From Rhizoctonia solani (Eukaryota; Basidiomycota; Agaricomycetes; Cantharellales; Ceratobasidiaceae): a DNA stretch of 64,000 nucleotides. Position 1 is the stretch's first letter. Each line of letters opens with the position of its first letter. Where the stretch lies: assembly GCF_016906535.1 (NCBI RefSeq), contig NC_057373.1:558001-622000 (forward strand), written 5' to 3'. The position numbers and the translations under genes were made by a program. Shown here piece after piece: positions 32,201 to 44,375 of the stretch. Under the pieces are notes generated by a model. The model was not told the DNA's origin. It worked only from the letters and a program-made list of their open reading frames with translations, and searched no databases.

Positions 32201-32513
32201 TTCGAGATCGACCTTGTCCTTGTCGTACAGATCTTCGGCTTTGAGCTCGATCTAGGGTATTGGTCAGTAAGGGCTGAAATGAGATACTCATATGCTAGTA
32301 CCTGAGCCATGTCGACCTTTGCGTCTGAAAAAGGATGTGAGCGGGTGTTGTATGTGCATGTAAAGAGTGCAACTTACGAGTGGCTTTTTCTTCATCGTGG
32401 CCAAAGTCCTTGTACTCGCGCTTTTTCTTTTCTTCGGTTGGAGTACCGCCAGCACCAGTAGTGGGGGCGGCCGCTGGGGGCCCAGCCTCCTTTTCGACAA
32501 TCGGCTCAGACAT
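29291..32513 (-). CDS. PMA1: Plasma membrane H+-ATPase (P3A-type proton pump)
   Basis: Five exons (32513-32378, 32324-32302, 32251-32066, 32007-31595, 31544-29291) total 3012 nt, 1003 aa, a normal length for the family. The pump uses ATP to export protons and so energises nutrient uptake at the plasma membrane. Visible motifs are LTGESLPVG (actuator), [15 protein letters not shown] (phosphorylated Asp at about residue 384), [20 protein letters not shown] (hinge), and about ten hydrophobic helices such as [20 protein letters not shown]. The N-terminus is a charged, Lys/Glu-rich cytosolic tail. The C-terminal regulatory tail is rich in Arg and Ser ([20 protein letters not shown]). The nucleotide domain has VTKGMTG where most pumps have KGAP. 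Codon use is markedly GC-biased and the reverse strand is open for 792 codons as a by-product. Exon 2 is only 23 nt. Confidence 0.97.
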
Positions 32514-35500
32514 ATTGCGCAAAAACGCTACGCTCGTAGGCCTTTGTGATTGCTTGCTGACAGAACAGGTGAAGAGCTGGGATGTGGTGGGGGGAGAGGG
32601 AGATGGTCTTTCCGTCCTCCAACACACGCCTTAAGTATACCCCCCCTCATGCGACAATCTCCAATTGGACCCTGGCGGATGCAGATCGTTTCCGGCCAAC
32701 CCCCTGTTTTGGGTCCCGAAAAATTCAGATCAGCCGTGCAGGCAATAATCCTTCGAATCCGCATTCTAGCAACCGCGAATCAGTAACTTACTCTCTCGGC
32801 GCAATACTCGATACGGCTCTCTCCCAGGCTGTCCGGACCACGTCTTCTGTCTCTGCTGCCACCCCGTGCGAATCTAACTAAAGTTATTTTCAGACGTTTT
32901 CCCTGGCCGCCCCCCTCGGCGCTTACACGGCAGTCGGCGCTGCGTCAAACCAATTACTACGCGATGTCATTCCATCCCTCCGCAATGCATGTATCTCCCA
33001 AGGGGCCAACACAAACCCCGCCCCGCTTCCTCATAGGGGGGTTCCGGTCGCTAATCTTTTGGTGTTGCTTGGCGCCCTCGCCAAGGCCTGGCTGTATGCT
33101 TTCGAAGCTTTTGTTGTTCTGGGCATATCTCTCTATCGGGTTGTCTCTACTTGTTGATCGACGTACCTCGATTGTGACTCTCCGACTGGACCAGCGCCCT
33201 GCGGATCCCCTCGGGAGCACCCCACGTGGCTGCTTCCTTCATCCGATGAAACGATACACCCAAACTGTACGTACATTCGTCGTATGTCTTTGCACAGTAA
33301 TACGGCCGTTTTGCTCTACTCAAGCCTTTCTCCGCCGCCACCCCTGCGGATTTCCTCTGTGGAGCCCAAACCCTCCCCGCACCACCGGCTGATGGCCGTT
33401 CAACGAGAACCTTGCTCTCTAACCGTTTCTGTATGCGTCTCAGCGTCGACATCCATTGTGACGTCACCCGAGCTCCCCCCTCACTTAAGATATGTTTATT
33501 ATGCACTCAATGGTCTGCCTCTCGTAGCATGTTATTTTTACTCCGTCCCACGTCCCGTGCAGAACGGATAACGCAATAGTCTTTCTGTATCACATTGACA
33601 GCTTGGCCGCATTTGGAGGTGACGGACTGAACTGTGGGAAAACCCTAATTTGGCCATCTACATGTGTACATACACGCTTGCTGTACATAACGCCGAGGTT
33701 GTACAAGTTATGTTTATCTAACGCCAAGCCAGGCTCACCAGTCGTGTTGTCTGTCAGGTTGTTTGAACATGCCCACTCGCTCATGCCTCGCCTGCCTCCG
33801 GCAACCTTCCCTGGGTCGCTTATCGTACTCGCCGACCATCGCCGATTTGCCATCATTCCATGCTTCCTTGCTCTAGCCGTTCGCGTTCCTGGGTCACCAG
33901 CAAATCCTGCTATTTCTACGTCATCTACCCGTTCAATCATAACCAGGAATAAATAGCCAGTCACTATGTTGGGATTTTGTCTGCTATTATCTCATCAGAT
34001 CCCAATGTTTCAGCGTATTCCCGTTTGTTGTTCCCGTTACTATTTACGCCTCGCCTCGTTTTTTTTCTTTCTTATATGCTAAATCACGACTTCCCTTTTG
34101 CAATATATCATGTTTTTTCTGCCGCACAGCCCCACTTGACCCCCAAACATGAGCGCCTCGCCCAACTCCATATTTATCCCTGCGCACCATCAATCACACA
34201 TCAGACCGGACATAGGGCCAACGGTCATTTAGGGCCGGCTATACTTACGGCTTTATACGCCCGATTTCATCAGCCGCACCCCAACCGGGCATTGCAAACA
34301 GAAAGGCAGAAAATTCGATGACCCAGCCGAACGTTAACGTTTGGCGCTCCGGCTCCCGAACCCGCAGGTCGTTTACTGCCAGTTTACAGGTCATCGTCGC
34401 AGTTCTGCCCGATACTGGATTTAGATCGGGACCCTCGGTCCGCGAACCATTCCACATGTACACGCATTTCGGCTTTCGTGGATTTCGTTATCCGGATAAG
34501 ATGGAATCAGTCCCTTCCCGGACATAGCGTCCGACTAGACCAGGCACCCCTTCCTCCTCCCTCCCTCCCCCTCAGTTGGCAGTGCGGAAAATGCTATCAG
34601 TATTTTCCTTTGCGGACTTCAGATAAGACTATTCAGTTGCCCTTGGTCCAGTCAAGGGGGGCGTAGATCGATTTGCTGTTTGTATGCACGGCGCTCTTCA
34701 CGTGTTCCTAAATATAACCCAGCCGGGCTGACAATATCAACATACCGGCTTTCCCCACATCCGCGTGGACAAAGAATATTCGGATCAGCCAGGGATGCAG
34801 AATAAATATTGGGATTTTGCGCGGATTCGTTACTGGAAATATGACGCGTGCGGGGGGTTGAGCAAGGGACGAGGGGGGGGGGCCTGGATACCTGGATGGC
34901 GTGAGGTGTTTGTTTATTATTTGCGCGCGCCCCGCGCGTCTTGGGGAATAATCCATACAAGCGCATACGTGCACCAAGTTTCTCCGAAACCTCCGTATAC
35001 CCTAGTCGTTCGCTTGCACGTATGTATGCAAAAGCTTTCTCACCTTGGCAGCAAGCCGCTCGTATAACGCCATACGCGGAGCCCGTAATTCCATCCAATT
35101 GGAACGAATCGGATTTGCAGATCGTCTCGGCCTAAATAGATTGTCTAAGCGTGGGGACATGATGCACACAGCTATCGGAACAATTCGGTGCTCACGCGCG
35201 CTGGGCATGAGAGCTGCATAAAAACAGCGGCGTGTACATTAGTTTTTCCTCTTCCCTTCCCTCCGATTCGCTTGTTGCAGTGTTGATAGCGAGATACAAT
35301 GTAACGAATTGGAATCAGATTTGAATTGCAATTAGTCGCGTCCTGCCGTGTAACTTTGTATGCGCCCAAACTCATTAAGGATTAGTTTAATGTATATAGA
35401 GTATAGTTTAATCATGTACTGCGCGAACCTGTTCAAAGAACTTCTTGGTTGTGGTGCGCCCGTGCCTCGTAGCCTGAAAGCAACTCATCCTAAATTTTAC

Positions 35501-36200
35501 TCTATTCACACAAGACAACTCAAGCCGTTCCGAATGGCTTGGCTACACAACGACCGGATCAGATGCAACGGTTCTAAGCTCCAGAAGAAAATACTTGCGT
35601 AGAACACGAGGAAGGGTGTGTACGTGCGCAGTCATTGGTCGTGGTGGCTTCGATCAACAAATAATTTGTTTTTATCGGCTGTTTTGGGGGAGTGATCTGC
35701 AAGTACCCGAGCCGGATTGGGCTATACATAGATGTCATGGCCAATCTATGGCTCTCTGCACGGCTATTCAATCACGCATGTAACCGCGCCACTGCATGAG
35801 ATAGAAAGGCTCGGTCGTCAAGCTTAGGTATAACCCAAACCTTTTCAAGTCAAGTTTAAAGCCGGAGAGTCACGTGACTCTATGCACGTTTCTCGGTTTG
35901 TTCAGTTGACACGAATGCCTTATCAGGGATTTACTCATGTCTATTGAGGCACTGACGTGTCAGGTGTTTGGTTATTCTGGGCAGCTGTCACCCAAGAGTT
36001 CCTGCACAAATTTATTTACTTGGCACGACAGAATTCTCCAAGAAGCACCACAGCCCTGTTCTTATGCTGGAAGAGATGCGAATCAGCTTCAAGATACGCC
36101 TGGCGCTTGGATTAAACCCGACCAATCCCGCTTTCCCATCTCGCTTGATATATTAGAACACATGAATCCATGCCGTTGCGCCAGTCAAAGAGCAAGTCCT
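32514..36200. other. PMA1 upstream region and long gene-poor stretch
   Basis: The first few hundred bases carry the PMA1 promoter and leader, with pyrimidine-rich tracts on the coding strand. Beyond that there are only short frames on both strands (for example plus 33603-33956 and minus 34652-35098) without motifs or splice support. Simple G-rich (34871-34882) and C-rich runs occur. Nothing is recognised. Confidence 0.4.
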
Positions 36201-36233
36201 GAGTCACGCAGAGGCGCTTATCAAACTCAGGGA

Positions 36234-36830
36234 CTATGATAGCTGTGCGAATTCGGCTTGTGTTGACGGCGGGAAGTGTTCTTCGACGTCTATAATAGTC
36301 ACGATTGATCGACTCGGGGACTCTTTTCTCACTCCAGTGATGACATTCACGTATAAGATTCGACCTTCGGGATGATCTATAACGTGAAAGGTGTTCTTTT
36401 CTATGCAAGTGCCATCGGGTAAGTATTTTCGTCCATTCTTACTCAGTGCCTGTATGCGTATACCCACGCTCATCGCCTCATATCACAGCAAAGACCGGGA
36501 CTTGACCTTGAGCTCTCTCCGTGGTTCTCAACCTCGTCCAAGAGTGGATAGCACGTTCAGGGCCAAGACTATTTCTTACCGCTCGCCACCGCCTTCAGAT
36601 TCAAGTGAGCAGCATGGCTGCCACCCAACCAGTCTTTTCTATTAGGTGACATCATGCGGATGAATGGTGGGTGTAAATCAGGTATGATGTCCGAAGCGAC
36701 ATTGGCTAGTTAGTTTTCATCAAAACTCCGAAAAACGTTGATTATCTTACATCTCAATTTTGGTGGGTTTGACTTGGATTGCCGGAATTTTTGACCAAGC
36801 GCCAGGACCATGTCTCAACACAATATAAAA
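36234..36830 (-). CDS. Possible small multi-exon gene, unrecognised
   Basis: On the minus strand I can chain plausible exons. One lies around 36825-36765 and reads MVLALGQKFRQSKSNPPKL. After an intron ending near 36710 comes SNVASDIIPDLHPPFIRMM and SPNRKDWLGGSHAAHLNLKA. After another intron there is KNTFHVIDHPEGRILYVNVI and then SRSIVTIIDVEEHFPPS, stopping at 36234-36236. The pieces have normal amino-acid composition and GT-AG borders (GTAAGA donors), which the neighbouring sequence lacks. No domain is recognised. The 5' end is uncertain and some introns are guesses, so this is a candidate rather than a firm gene. Confidence 0.35.
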
Positions 36831-37791
36831 CCACATTATCGACAGAAAGCTCACCTTCATGGATTGATGATTACAGTGACGACCCACAAATCTTTGTACC
36901 GACGTCATTCAATCAGGAGATCTGGAAGTCCTTCCTTGCCCGGATATGCATGCAGTTGGAAGGGTAGTGGAACTCGATGATACAAGAGTTTTCTCGGAAG
37001 GCAAGCCCGATAAGATTTTCGTGGAGTTGCGCGCTCTGATAGCGCAGTTGATAGAACACCGGCGCCCACGTAGGGATGCTCACTGACCTCAAAGGCAAGT
37101 GTGATGTCAGGTTGTTGGTGGGTCCCAAGGTCATGTGTAAAGTGTGATTCTGATGAATGCTAACTTGGGTATGTGGCGAGCCGCAGCTTATACGGAACCA
37201 AATAGTATAGTCCAATGTAGAACTGGGTCTGCTAGTAGGTTCCATGGGTAGGGGTATGATCAACGTGCACAAGTCCACCACTGTGTATTTTTGGAGCATA
37301 CCCAGGGATGCATGCGCGCAGAACACATCTTCTCAGGAGTCATTACTGACCTTTATTGACATAGTAGTGGTGCCCAACAGGTTTACAGGGACCAAGTGAT
37401 GCAGTAGTTCAGGGATAGGGAGACTGGCTCCAGAGGACACTAGTCCCCTCGAACCCCTGGTATGTCCCCTATTGCATTCGAGTGCTGGTATGACTCCGAC
37501 CTGATGTTTGAGATCGAATTTCTAACAGTCTTCCTCAGGCATATGAACGTGACCATATTTGGGAACCTGTGGCATGTCTTATAGGTACTGACCCAGCCGA
37601 TTCAGTAAAACTAGGATGTGAAACTGTGAGGGTCGACTATTTCAATCTAAAGGTTACGCAGGAATTAAGACGCTTGGCCAAGAAATCCATTATAGTACGT
37701 TGCTATAATTCAAACTAATATTATTCGTTAAAGCAGACAAGGGACAAATCATGCGGAAGGTGGTTATGATATGTAGGTTTCTAGGAAAGAA
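36831..37791. other. Intergenic, no gene seen
   Basis: This is the 3' side of the UGGT gene. A minus-strand frame at 36913-37326 has no recognisable content. A tRNA-like D-arm word at about 37040-37060 lacks the rest of a tRNA. Confidence 0.4.
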
Positions 37792-40700
37792 CTAAAGTTC
37801 TTCGTGTTCTCGATGAGACTCTGCCTCCTCGTTCTGAGTGGGAACCGGAGACTCTTCAGTCGTGCTTGTAGTGACCTTTTTGCCAACGCTAGCTAACGCG
37901 TCAACCGACCCAGAAATTGCCCGAGATCGTATTTTGCCGGAATCGACAAGACTGCGTGCGAACTCGGCAATCTCATTGTCATAAGAGGTCCACTCGGGGA
38001 TTTGCCGTGCTCTCGCCAACTTCGGTTCTTTCTGTAGAGCATGACGAGATGAAATGAGTGAGGTAAATTAAAAGCATTATAAGATAAGTTCCGTACTGTA
38101 AGCGGGTTCTGACACAAGTCTATGGTTTTGGCGCGATCAAACCTTGCGCTGTCGCCTATAGTCAGGGGTAGCATAAGTAACGATTGGAGATTGGAGTCCG
38201 AAATCACTTACACCAAGTTTCGCACCACAACCAGTCCTTGTCAAGCGAGAACTAGTCAAGGAGATGAGATGTACGCTCATACCAGCAAATGAGTCAACTT
38301 ACTATAGGAACTTGATCTTGCATGTTGTTTGGCAAATCTAAGCGAATAAATATGGTTATCACCCGATGTCGCAGTAAATTAGATAAATAAAGAGCTTACC
38401 TTGGTCGAGGTTGGCAAGCGAATTAGGGTCCGCAGACAAGGCTTGGTATTGGCCACGTAGTCTGTCACCGGCAGCCATCTGAGATGCGTTCGGGTGAGAT
38501 ATCGTGGGCGTGCCAAGAAAGAAGCATTGCGTTTACCTTCTGAACTGAACCAAATCCACGACATACAAAGCACTGCGAAACATCAGTTAGTCTGAGAGGC
38601 GAGGATAAATTGTATGCGCATACCTGATGTGATAAGGTTTGCCACGAAGGGCGTCTTTCCAGTAACCTTGCTTCCAGAACCGGAAGCCTTCCATAGCCTC
38701 GTTATCGTCACCTACAAGGAATAACAAGGTGGTCAGCCAGCGAACTGTATATGATTCAAATAGCTTACCCATGGGCGTATACCCATATGGTGCGCCTTGT
38801 AGGTCTAGGTCAACAAGTTCTTTCAAATCGGTGCGCACAATTTGGTCGGCATCTACAAATATGACCTTCTTCAAGTCCATTGGGAAAAGGACGTCCAGAA
38901 ACAAGATTTTGTAGGCCCAGATAACCCTTTGCTTTTCTTTTTGGGCACGTAACCAAGATGGCCATTTGTAAGTGACCAACTCATATTGGAATCCATATTT
39001 CTCGGCTAAATGCGGGATAAATTCCTGTGTGCATTTGCCTGCTAAGTAACCATCAGGTCAGCGGGACCAATTGAACTCACGAGGAAGGACGGAGACAAGA
39101 AATTCTCAATGAGCCACAATTTGACGGTTGACTAATCAAAGTTGGGTGAGTGTGATGATTACGATTCTCAGTTGACCACAATTGACCTTTGTATTCCTCA
39201 TGACACTCAAAATCATAATGGAAACGAATCGCTAAAATCCCGTCAGTTTACCAATATAGACCCAGAAAAACTAGACAGGAACCTCATAGAGAAGACCTGA
39301 CGCGACTGTGAATATATTGATATCTGCTTGTTTTGACTCTGAAACGACATCGGTAGGTTTGGATCCCCACAATGAGCTTACGCTAGGTTATTTTAGCTAA
39401 ATTGCCTGTTATAGAATCAAGTAAAAGCAATTTCTTACCGGCTCCAAATGCTTTCCTCCTTTTCAGGTTCAGCAAGCACATCCGCTGATTCCATACTAGG
39501 CTTGCGGTTCAATCTCGGGTATATTGTATGCCCCTCGAAACTCGTCAAGGTAATTTCCGTGCCAGTGACATTGACGTGGCCACTGTTCCATCCTTCATTG
39601 CCAGCGCTCTCGATGGTATAGACGTCACGCCCACGCCCGGGCCGAATCTCAAGCCGGAATGCGCCTGGGCCAGTGCGGAACTGGAAGTAGCCAAGATTTG
39701 CAACAACTTGGGTATCTGCGGTGGGGTTTCCGTCCAAAGACGTGAGTTGCAACTGGACACCGCGAGGAGGGGCATTATTTTCTTCACGCGCGTGGCCTTC
39801 AATCACAAGGTGATCCAAGTGGAAAATAGCCTCGACACCGGCTTTGGGATCGGAAAGTGATGCCAAATGAATATTATCCAAGTCAGCCTCAGAAATGTAT
39901 GGTCGAACCAGCCAAGCGGGATTAACATCCATGGCAAGTGTATAAATAGGCTCGACCGGAAGACCATGGAATTCAACCAGATTGCGCATCTCGAACCTAG
40001 CGTGTTTCAGTAAGCAAAACAGATAAAGGGATCTATAAATAGCTTACCCATCCTGATCGAAAGTAAGCCGAGGCTGAATATTGTATCGGTAGAATCGCTT
40101 CAAAGGTATCTAAGCAGGAATGAGCAAAGTCATATGGTTAAAGGCCAATGTCTCTACCTCTGTGAGTGCAGCCGCGGGGTTCAAGCGAACATGAATATGC
40201 GTTTGAGGGACGGTTGCGAGCCACTGAAGACATACTGGTTAATCACCAAGCCAGTTACAGCCCAACCGTGGTACTCACTTCGACAATACTAGACCACTTT
40301 TGGGCAGGTTCACTGAGTGGGTCTAGAAGGAGTCCTACGTGGAAGAGGGCAGTCGAATTATCACCGATTTCAAAAGTACTGGAGCTTATATTAGTAGCTG
40401 TGATATTAAAACAAGATTGGTACCTACCAGTCCTTTCCAATGAGTTCATTATAGGGCCTTTGCCTTGCTAAGGATTTTGACTGGAACAAGCCTTCTTCGC
40501 CAGGGTCTGGTACCGATACAGAGCTAATTATCGACGAGACTCGGGCAATAAGATCGGCATAGGCAGGTCTACATGAAATATAATCAGAGCAGCTCATGGT
40601 GGTATTAAGTAATAAGATATTTACCGGTCAAGCTCCGTAAGATCCTCGCGCACAGCATTAAGCGCAGTCACGACAGGAGTAACACGCTTCGCAGCCTCGT

Positions 40701-43700
40701 AATTGGCCAGTGATCCAAAGTCTTCAGCGACAAAGTCGGAACCGGCCAACGGGCCGATGACCTAATTGGTTCTTGAGAAATTTCGATACAATTCAGTACT
40801 AAAATAGCTACTCACCCGACCATTATAACAAGTGCGCGTTCACCGTTTTTCAGCCCAATGGCCTTGGCTAATGCGTTACCCGCAGCATTGGTGCGTTAAG
40901 TTCTTCATAGTCCACACCTTCGTTGGTAATTCCCGTGAGCCGATTGTTGAGGTTGAGCAAGACCGGATTATCTGCACGTTCAGTTCTGCCGCGTTCACGA
41001 CCAGCTGTTTCGCTTCCTCAAGGATTTGAGCAAGCTCGGATGGAGGGAATTCAGCATAGTTTCCGGTAGCTGCGAGTCGGGCAAGCATAGGAGAGACTAG
41101 TGGCTGTTGTGTAGACGGAAGATCGGATGGGTTGACGGTCGGTGTGTGGATAAAGCCGAGTCGGTACTTGGCATCGTCAGACTGAAACAGGAGTTATGAC
41201 GCATTATCACGGGGAAAGGTTACTTACCATGCCACGCAACCCCTCAATGGCCAAATTTAAAGTCTCTTCATTATCCATATCACCAACCACCGATATCGTC
41301 AAAGGAACGGGATGCCCTCCCGCTTGATGAGGTTGTAAGACTGGGCCAAGTTTGATAGAACAAATGATACTTACCAGGGTACACAAATGAATCTTTCAAC
41401 AACTTGTAGCGCCAACCGAATGAACAGGTTATCCAACGCATATACCCTCAGGTTGCCCGACGGATAAATAAATTTGTTCCGGCGTTTAGCGGTCGTAGGG
41501 AGATCGTACATAAAGACAGATACGTCAGTCTCAGGGGCATCGACCAAAGTACCAGCGTAGAGCTATTCAAACTGAGTAAACCAGGCTACGCTGTATTCGA
41601 CTAATGTACACATACCTGCTCCTGGAAGAAGTTGACCTGGGTACCCATTCCGTTTGCAAGTGCCGTAAAAAGTTCTACATAGAAAGATTAGCACAGGTCG
41701 GGCAGCACATGAGCCCGACTCACGTCATCGTAAGCAAAGTGCTTGCCGTTGATGAATACATGCCCCTTTCCTGAGCCATCTTGTGCGCCGAGGCGGAGCC
41801 TCTTGGCGTAGGCGGCTGCGGGTTGGAGCTCCTCGTCAGGGACAAACTGGTGTCCGACCACTTGGATCTGTAATGGGTCGGCCGAGAAGCTAGAGAACTC
41901 GGGCACGTTTCCTGATTGAGGGGGCATCTGAGTAGTATACTGTACGTATGCTGTTTCGAGGAGTTTCAAGTCAACAGTGTCCGAGGGGGTAATTGCCTAT
42001 CCGGCGATGTTTAATAAAAGACCACCCGGAAATTGGGATATCAACTCACCACTGAGAAATACTGTGCAGTCTTCTCAAAGCCGTATTCGTCCATCATCCA
42101 CTTCATCAGTCGAGCGATTTGACGAGACTCCGCAGTTTCAATAAGCGGGACATAGCCAAAACGGAAAGGGAGCATTCGCGAGATGAGGTTATTTGCGAGC
42201 TGGACGACAAAGGATATGCTACTTGTGCGAGAAAGATCTAGTGCGGCTATCACATTAAAGCAGTTTCGTCTGAGGTCGGGAATTGTCCAGGGTACATTGG
42301 GCGGAAGAGCTATAACATCCAATCAAAAAAAAAAATAAAAAAGAGCCATGCTTCAATGAAGCTACGTACCACGGTTAAGCTAGATGGCCATCGAGTATAC
42401 CTAAAGGCATTTTAATACCACCAAAAAACGACATATCACCATCACACTATACCTCTTGTCCTTCTCGATATCATTGAGCCATATGATAGCGCCTCCGCCT
42501 TCTTCACGTCACTAGCGTCGAATACACCGTCCGTAGGTCCTGATGCTACGGATGCCTTTCCGATTTCAGGATTTGTCAATACATGAATAGCCTGTTCCGA
42601 AGTGAGGTTGGCATTCATAAGTGAATTGACAGTCTGATGCTCGCGACGAAGTAAGCGAAGCAGGCTACAAATAAATGCGCAGATTAGAGAAGAATTGGGC
42701 AGCCATAATGAGGTATATGCGCACCTAAAGGGGTTTATATCTGCCTCTGGTAGGGCAACTCCGTTCAGCCAAAACATGTTTCCAGCACCCGATACCATGT
42801 GCATGTTAGCCTGAACCTCTGCTTCGACGCTTTCGTGTTTGGCTTTGAGATCCTCTGTTCGGGCAGGATCCCAGCGACGGGCAACTGATACAACATGCTT
42901 CGGGAAATTCTGAGAGAGATGCGAAAGAGCCTTCAGAGGGTCTTCAGACGACATGACCAGGTGTGTTGCGCGTAGTGGGAGGGACGAGATTTCGTGCTCG
43001 GTGAGTGGGGCTGTCAAGTCGAGGTCTTCGTGGGGGTGTTCGGAAAGTAAAGAAGACACGTAATCTTCCCATACAATACTCTCGTTCGTCGTAGAGTCGC
43101 TATCCTCATCTTTGGGAGAAGTTAGAGGTTGATTTTCACCAGTATGGGGAGTACCTACCTTTTCCACGAGGCCCACGATCATCAAGCGCAAGATAGTCCA
43201 TTTTCTATCAGGACGTCGTCAATGATTGAATAGGAATAGGAGCTGAAAGACTAACCTTCAAATCAAGAGCCACGCCGTATCCAGATAATATATTCCGAGA
43301 CTGTTCACCAGTGATGAGGGTGTCTTTGGGAGGCGAATACCTCAAGATGTAACAAAACCCGGGTGTTTCGGATTTCGAGCGCAAGTACGAGTACAAGTCA
43401 TAGAAATTTGGGGAGCTCAGCGATGCGTAGAAAATTGCATGAGACGTGCATCCTCCACTTGTAGACTCCTGGACATGATCGAATGGGAATATCTGAGTAT
43501 GGCCGCCGTTGGATGCTCCAGCAAGAAGGGCGTCGGCCTCTTCGGAAGTGCAAGCCTGCTTTCCTGACCACTCGATCCAGCTTTGACATTCTGGAGCCTT
43601 GGAAGGATCCCCAAACAGTTGGTAGAACGCTTGTATTTTGGGTGTAGCCGAATGCAGTGCCATATTTTTCTCAAAGGCTGAAAGTGCATTGGGTTCTGTC

Positions 43701-44040
43701 AAGAATCCACGAGTTATAAGGTGAGCCAGAGCAGTGCTGTATACGTATTTTGGCTTGTGGACCGGTTCGGTGATTGGACCAAGAAGTCCATCCGAGGAAC
43801 GGTCGATAAGAGCATCCAAAATCTCAAAGTAGCGTCCAGGATGCTCTGCGGCAGTAGTTTCACTATACTCTTGTTAGTGATGAGAAAATATAGATGGAAG
43901 TGTACTAACAGTATTTCAAGGAGGATAGGAGGGGCAGCCCATGAAGTAGTGAGAGATACTTTTACAGGCGGTGAAAAGGCGGTTTGTGCCGCGACCAGCG
44001 AGGCAGCACCCAAGGTGCCCAAGGCCGACAACGACCTCAT
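37792..44040 (-). CDS. UGGT: UDP-glucose:glycoprotein glucosyltransferase (ER folding sensor)
   Basis: This large multi-exon gene (about 20 short introns) encodes a protein of about 1,600 aa. A signal peptide ([19 protein letters not shown]) leads into [20 protein letters not shown], the conserved start of the family. Thioredoxin-like folding-sensor domains follow (blocks at 43800-41690, for example [17 protein letters not shown]), then a beta-sandwich region with [18 protein letters not shown]. The GT24 catalytic domain begins [13 protein letters not shown] (about 39300) and contains [28 protein letters not shown], the metal-binding DxD in [14 protein letters not shown], and APYGYTPMG. The C-terminus REHEEL is an HDEL-like ER retention signal. 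The enzyme re-glucosylates misfolded N-glycoproteins for calnexin rebinding. One exon edge near 38538 is out of frame by one base (AGAAG where AGAAAG is expected), probably an assembly deletion. The gene is divergent from the TPR gene. Confidence 0.94.
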
Positions 44041-44375
44041 TGTGACTTGAAATAATTTCAGAGACTTTCAATTACGCAATTAATTCAATTTACCTTGATC
44101 AATTCAACCCTATGAATAGTCTACGGCTCGAGAAAGAATAACCTTCGGTCTGCAAGTCGCGTTGACGTGGTCAAAGTGTCAGAGAGCCCGGCGCTTGTCT
44201 CGATCTCCACACTTTTCGGATGAATTTCCAAATACGATTACTTGATCTCGATCACTTCTCATTTGGCTGCCATCGCCATCTACAAACTGCTTGAAAACAG
44301 GGAGAGGGTTCCTGAAATTCAGCATCACGTTAGGCTCCGAGTCTGTTTTGATTATTGTCAAATTTTGATCCTGTC
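44041..44375. promoter_or_regulatory. Shared divergent promoter region (UGGT / TPR protein)
   Basis: Only 335 bp separate the two start codons, which face away from each other, so both promoters must lie here. No TATA box is obvious on either strand. Confidence 0.55.

Noticed and set aside
37025..37110. Possible tRNA (TAGCGCAGTTGATAGAAC resembles a D-arm/A box)
   Set aside because: No matching acceptor stem, anticodon arm or GGTTCRA B box follows at a proper distance.
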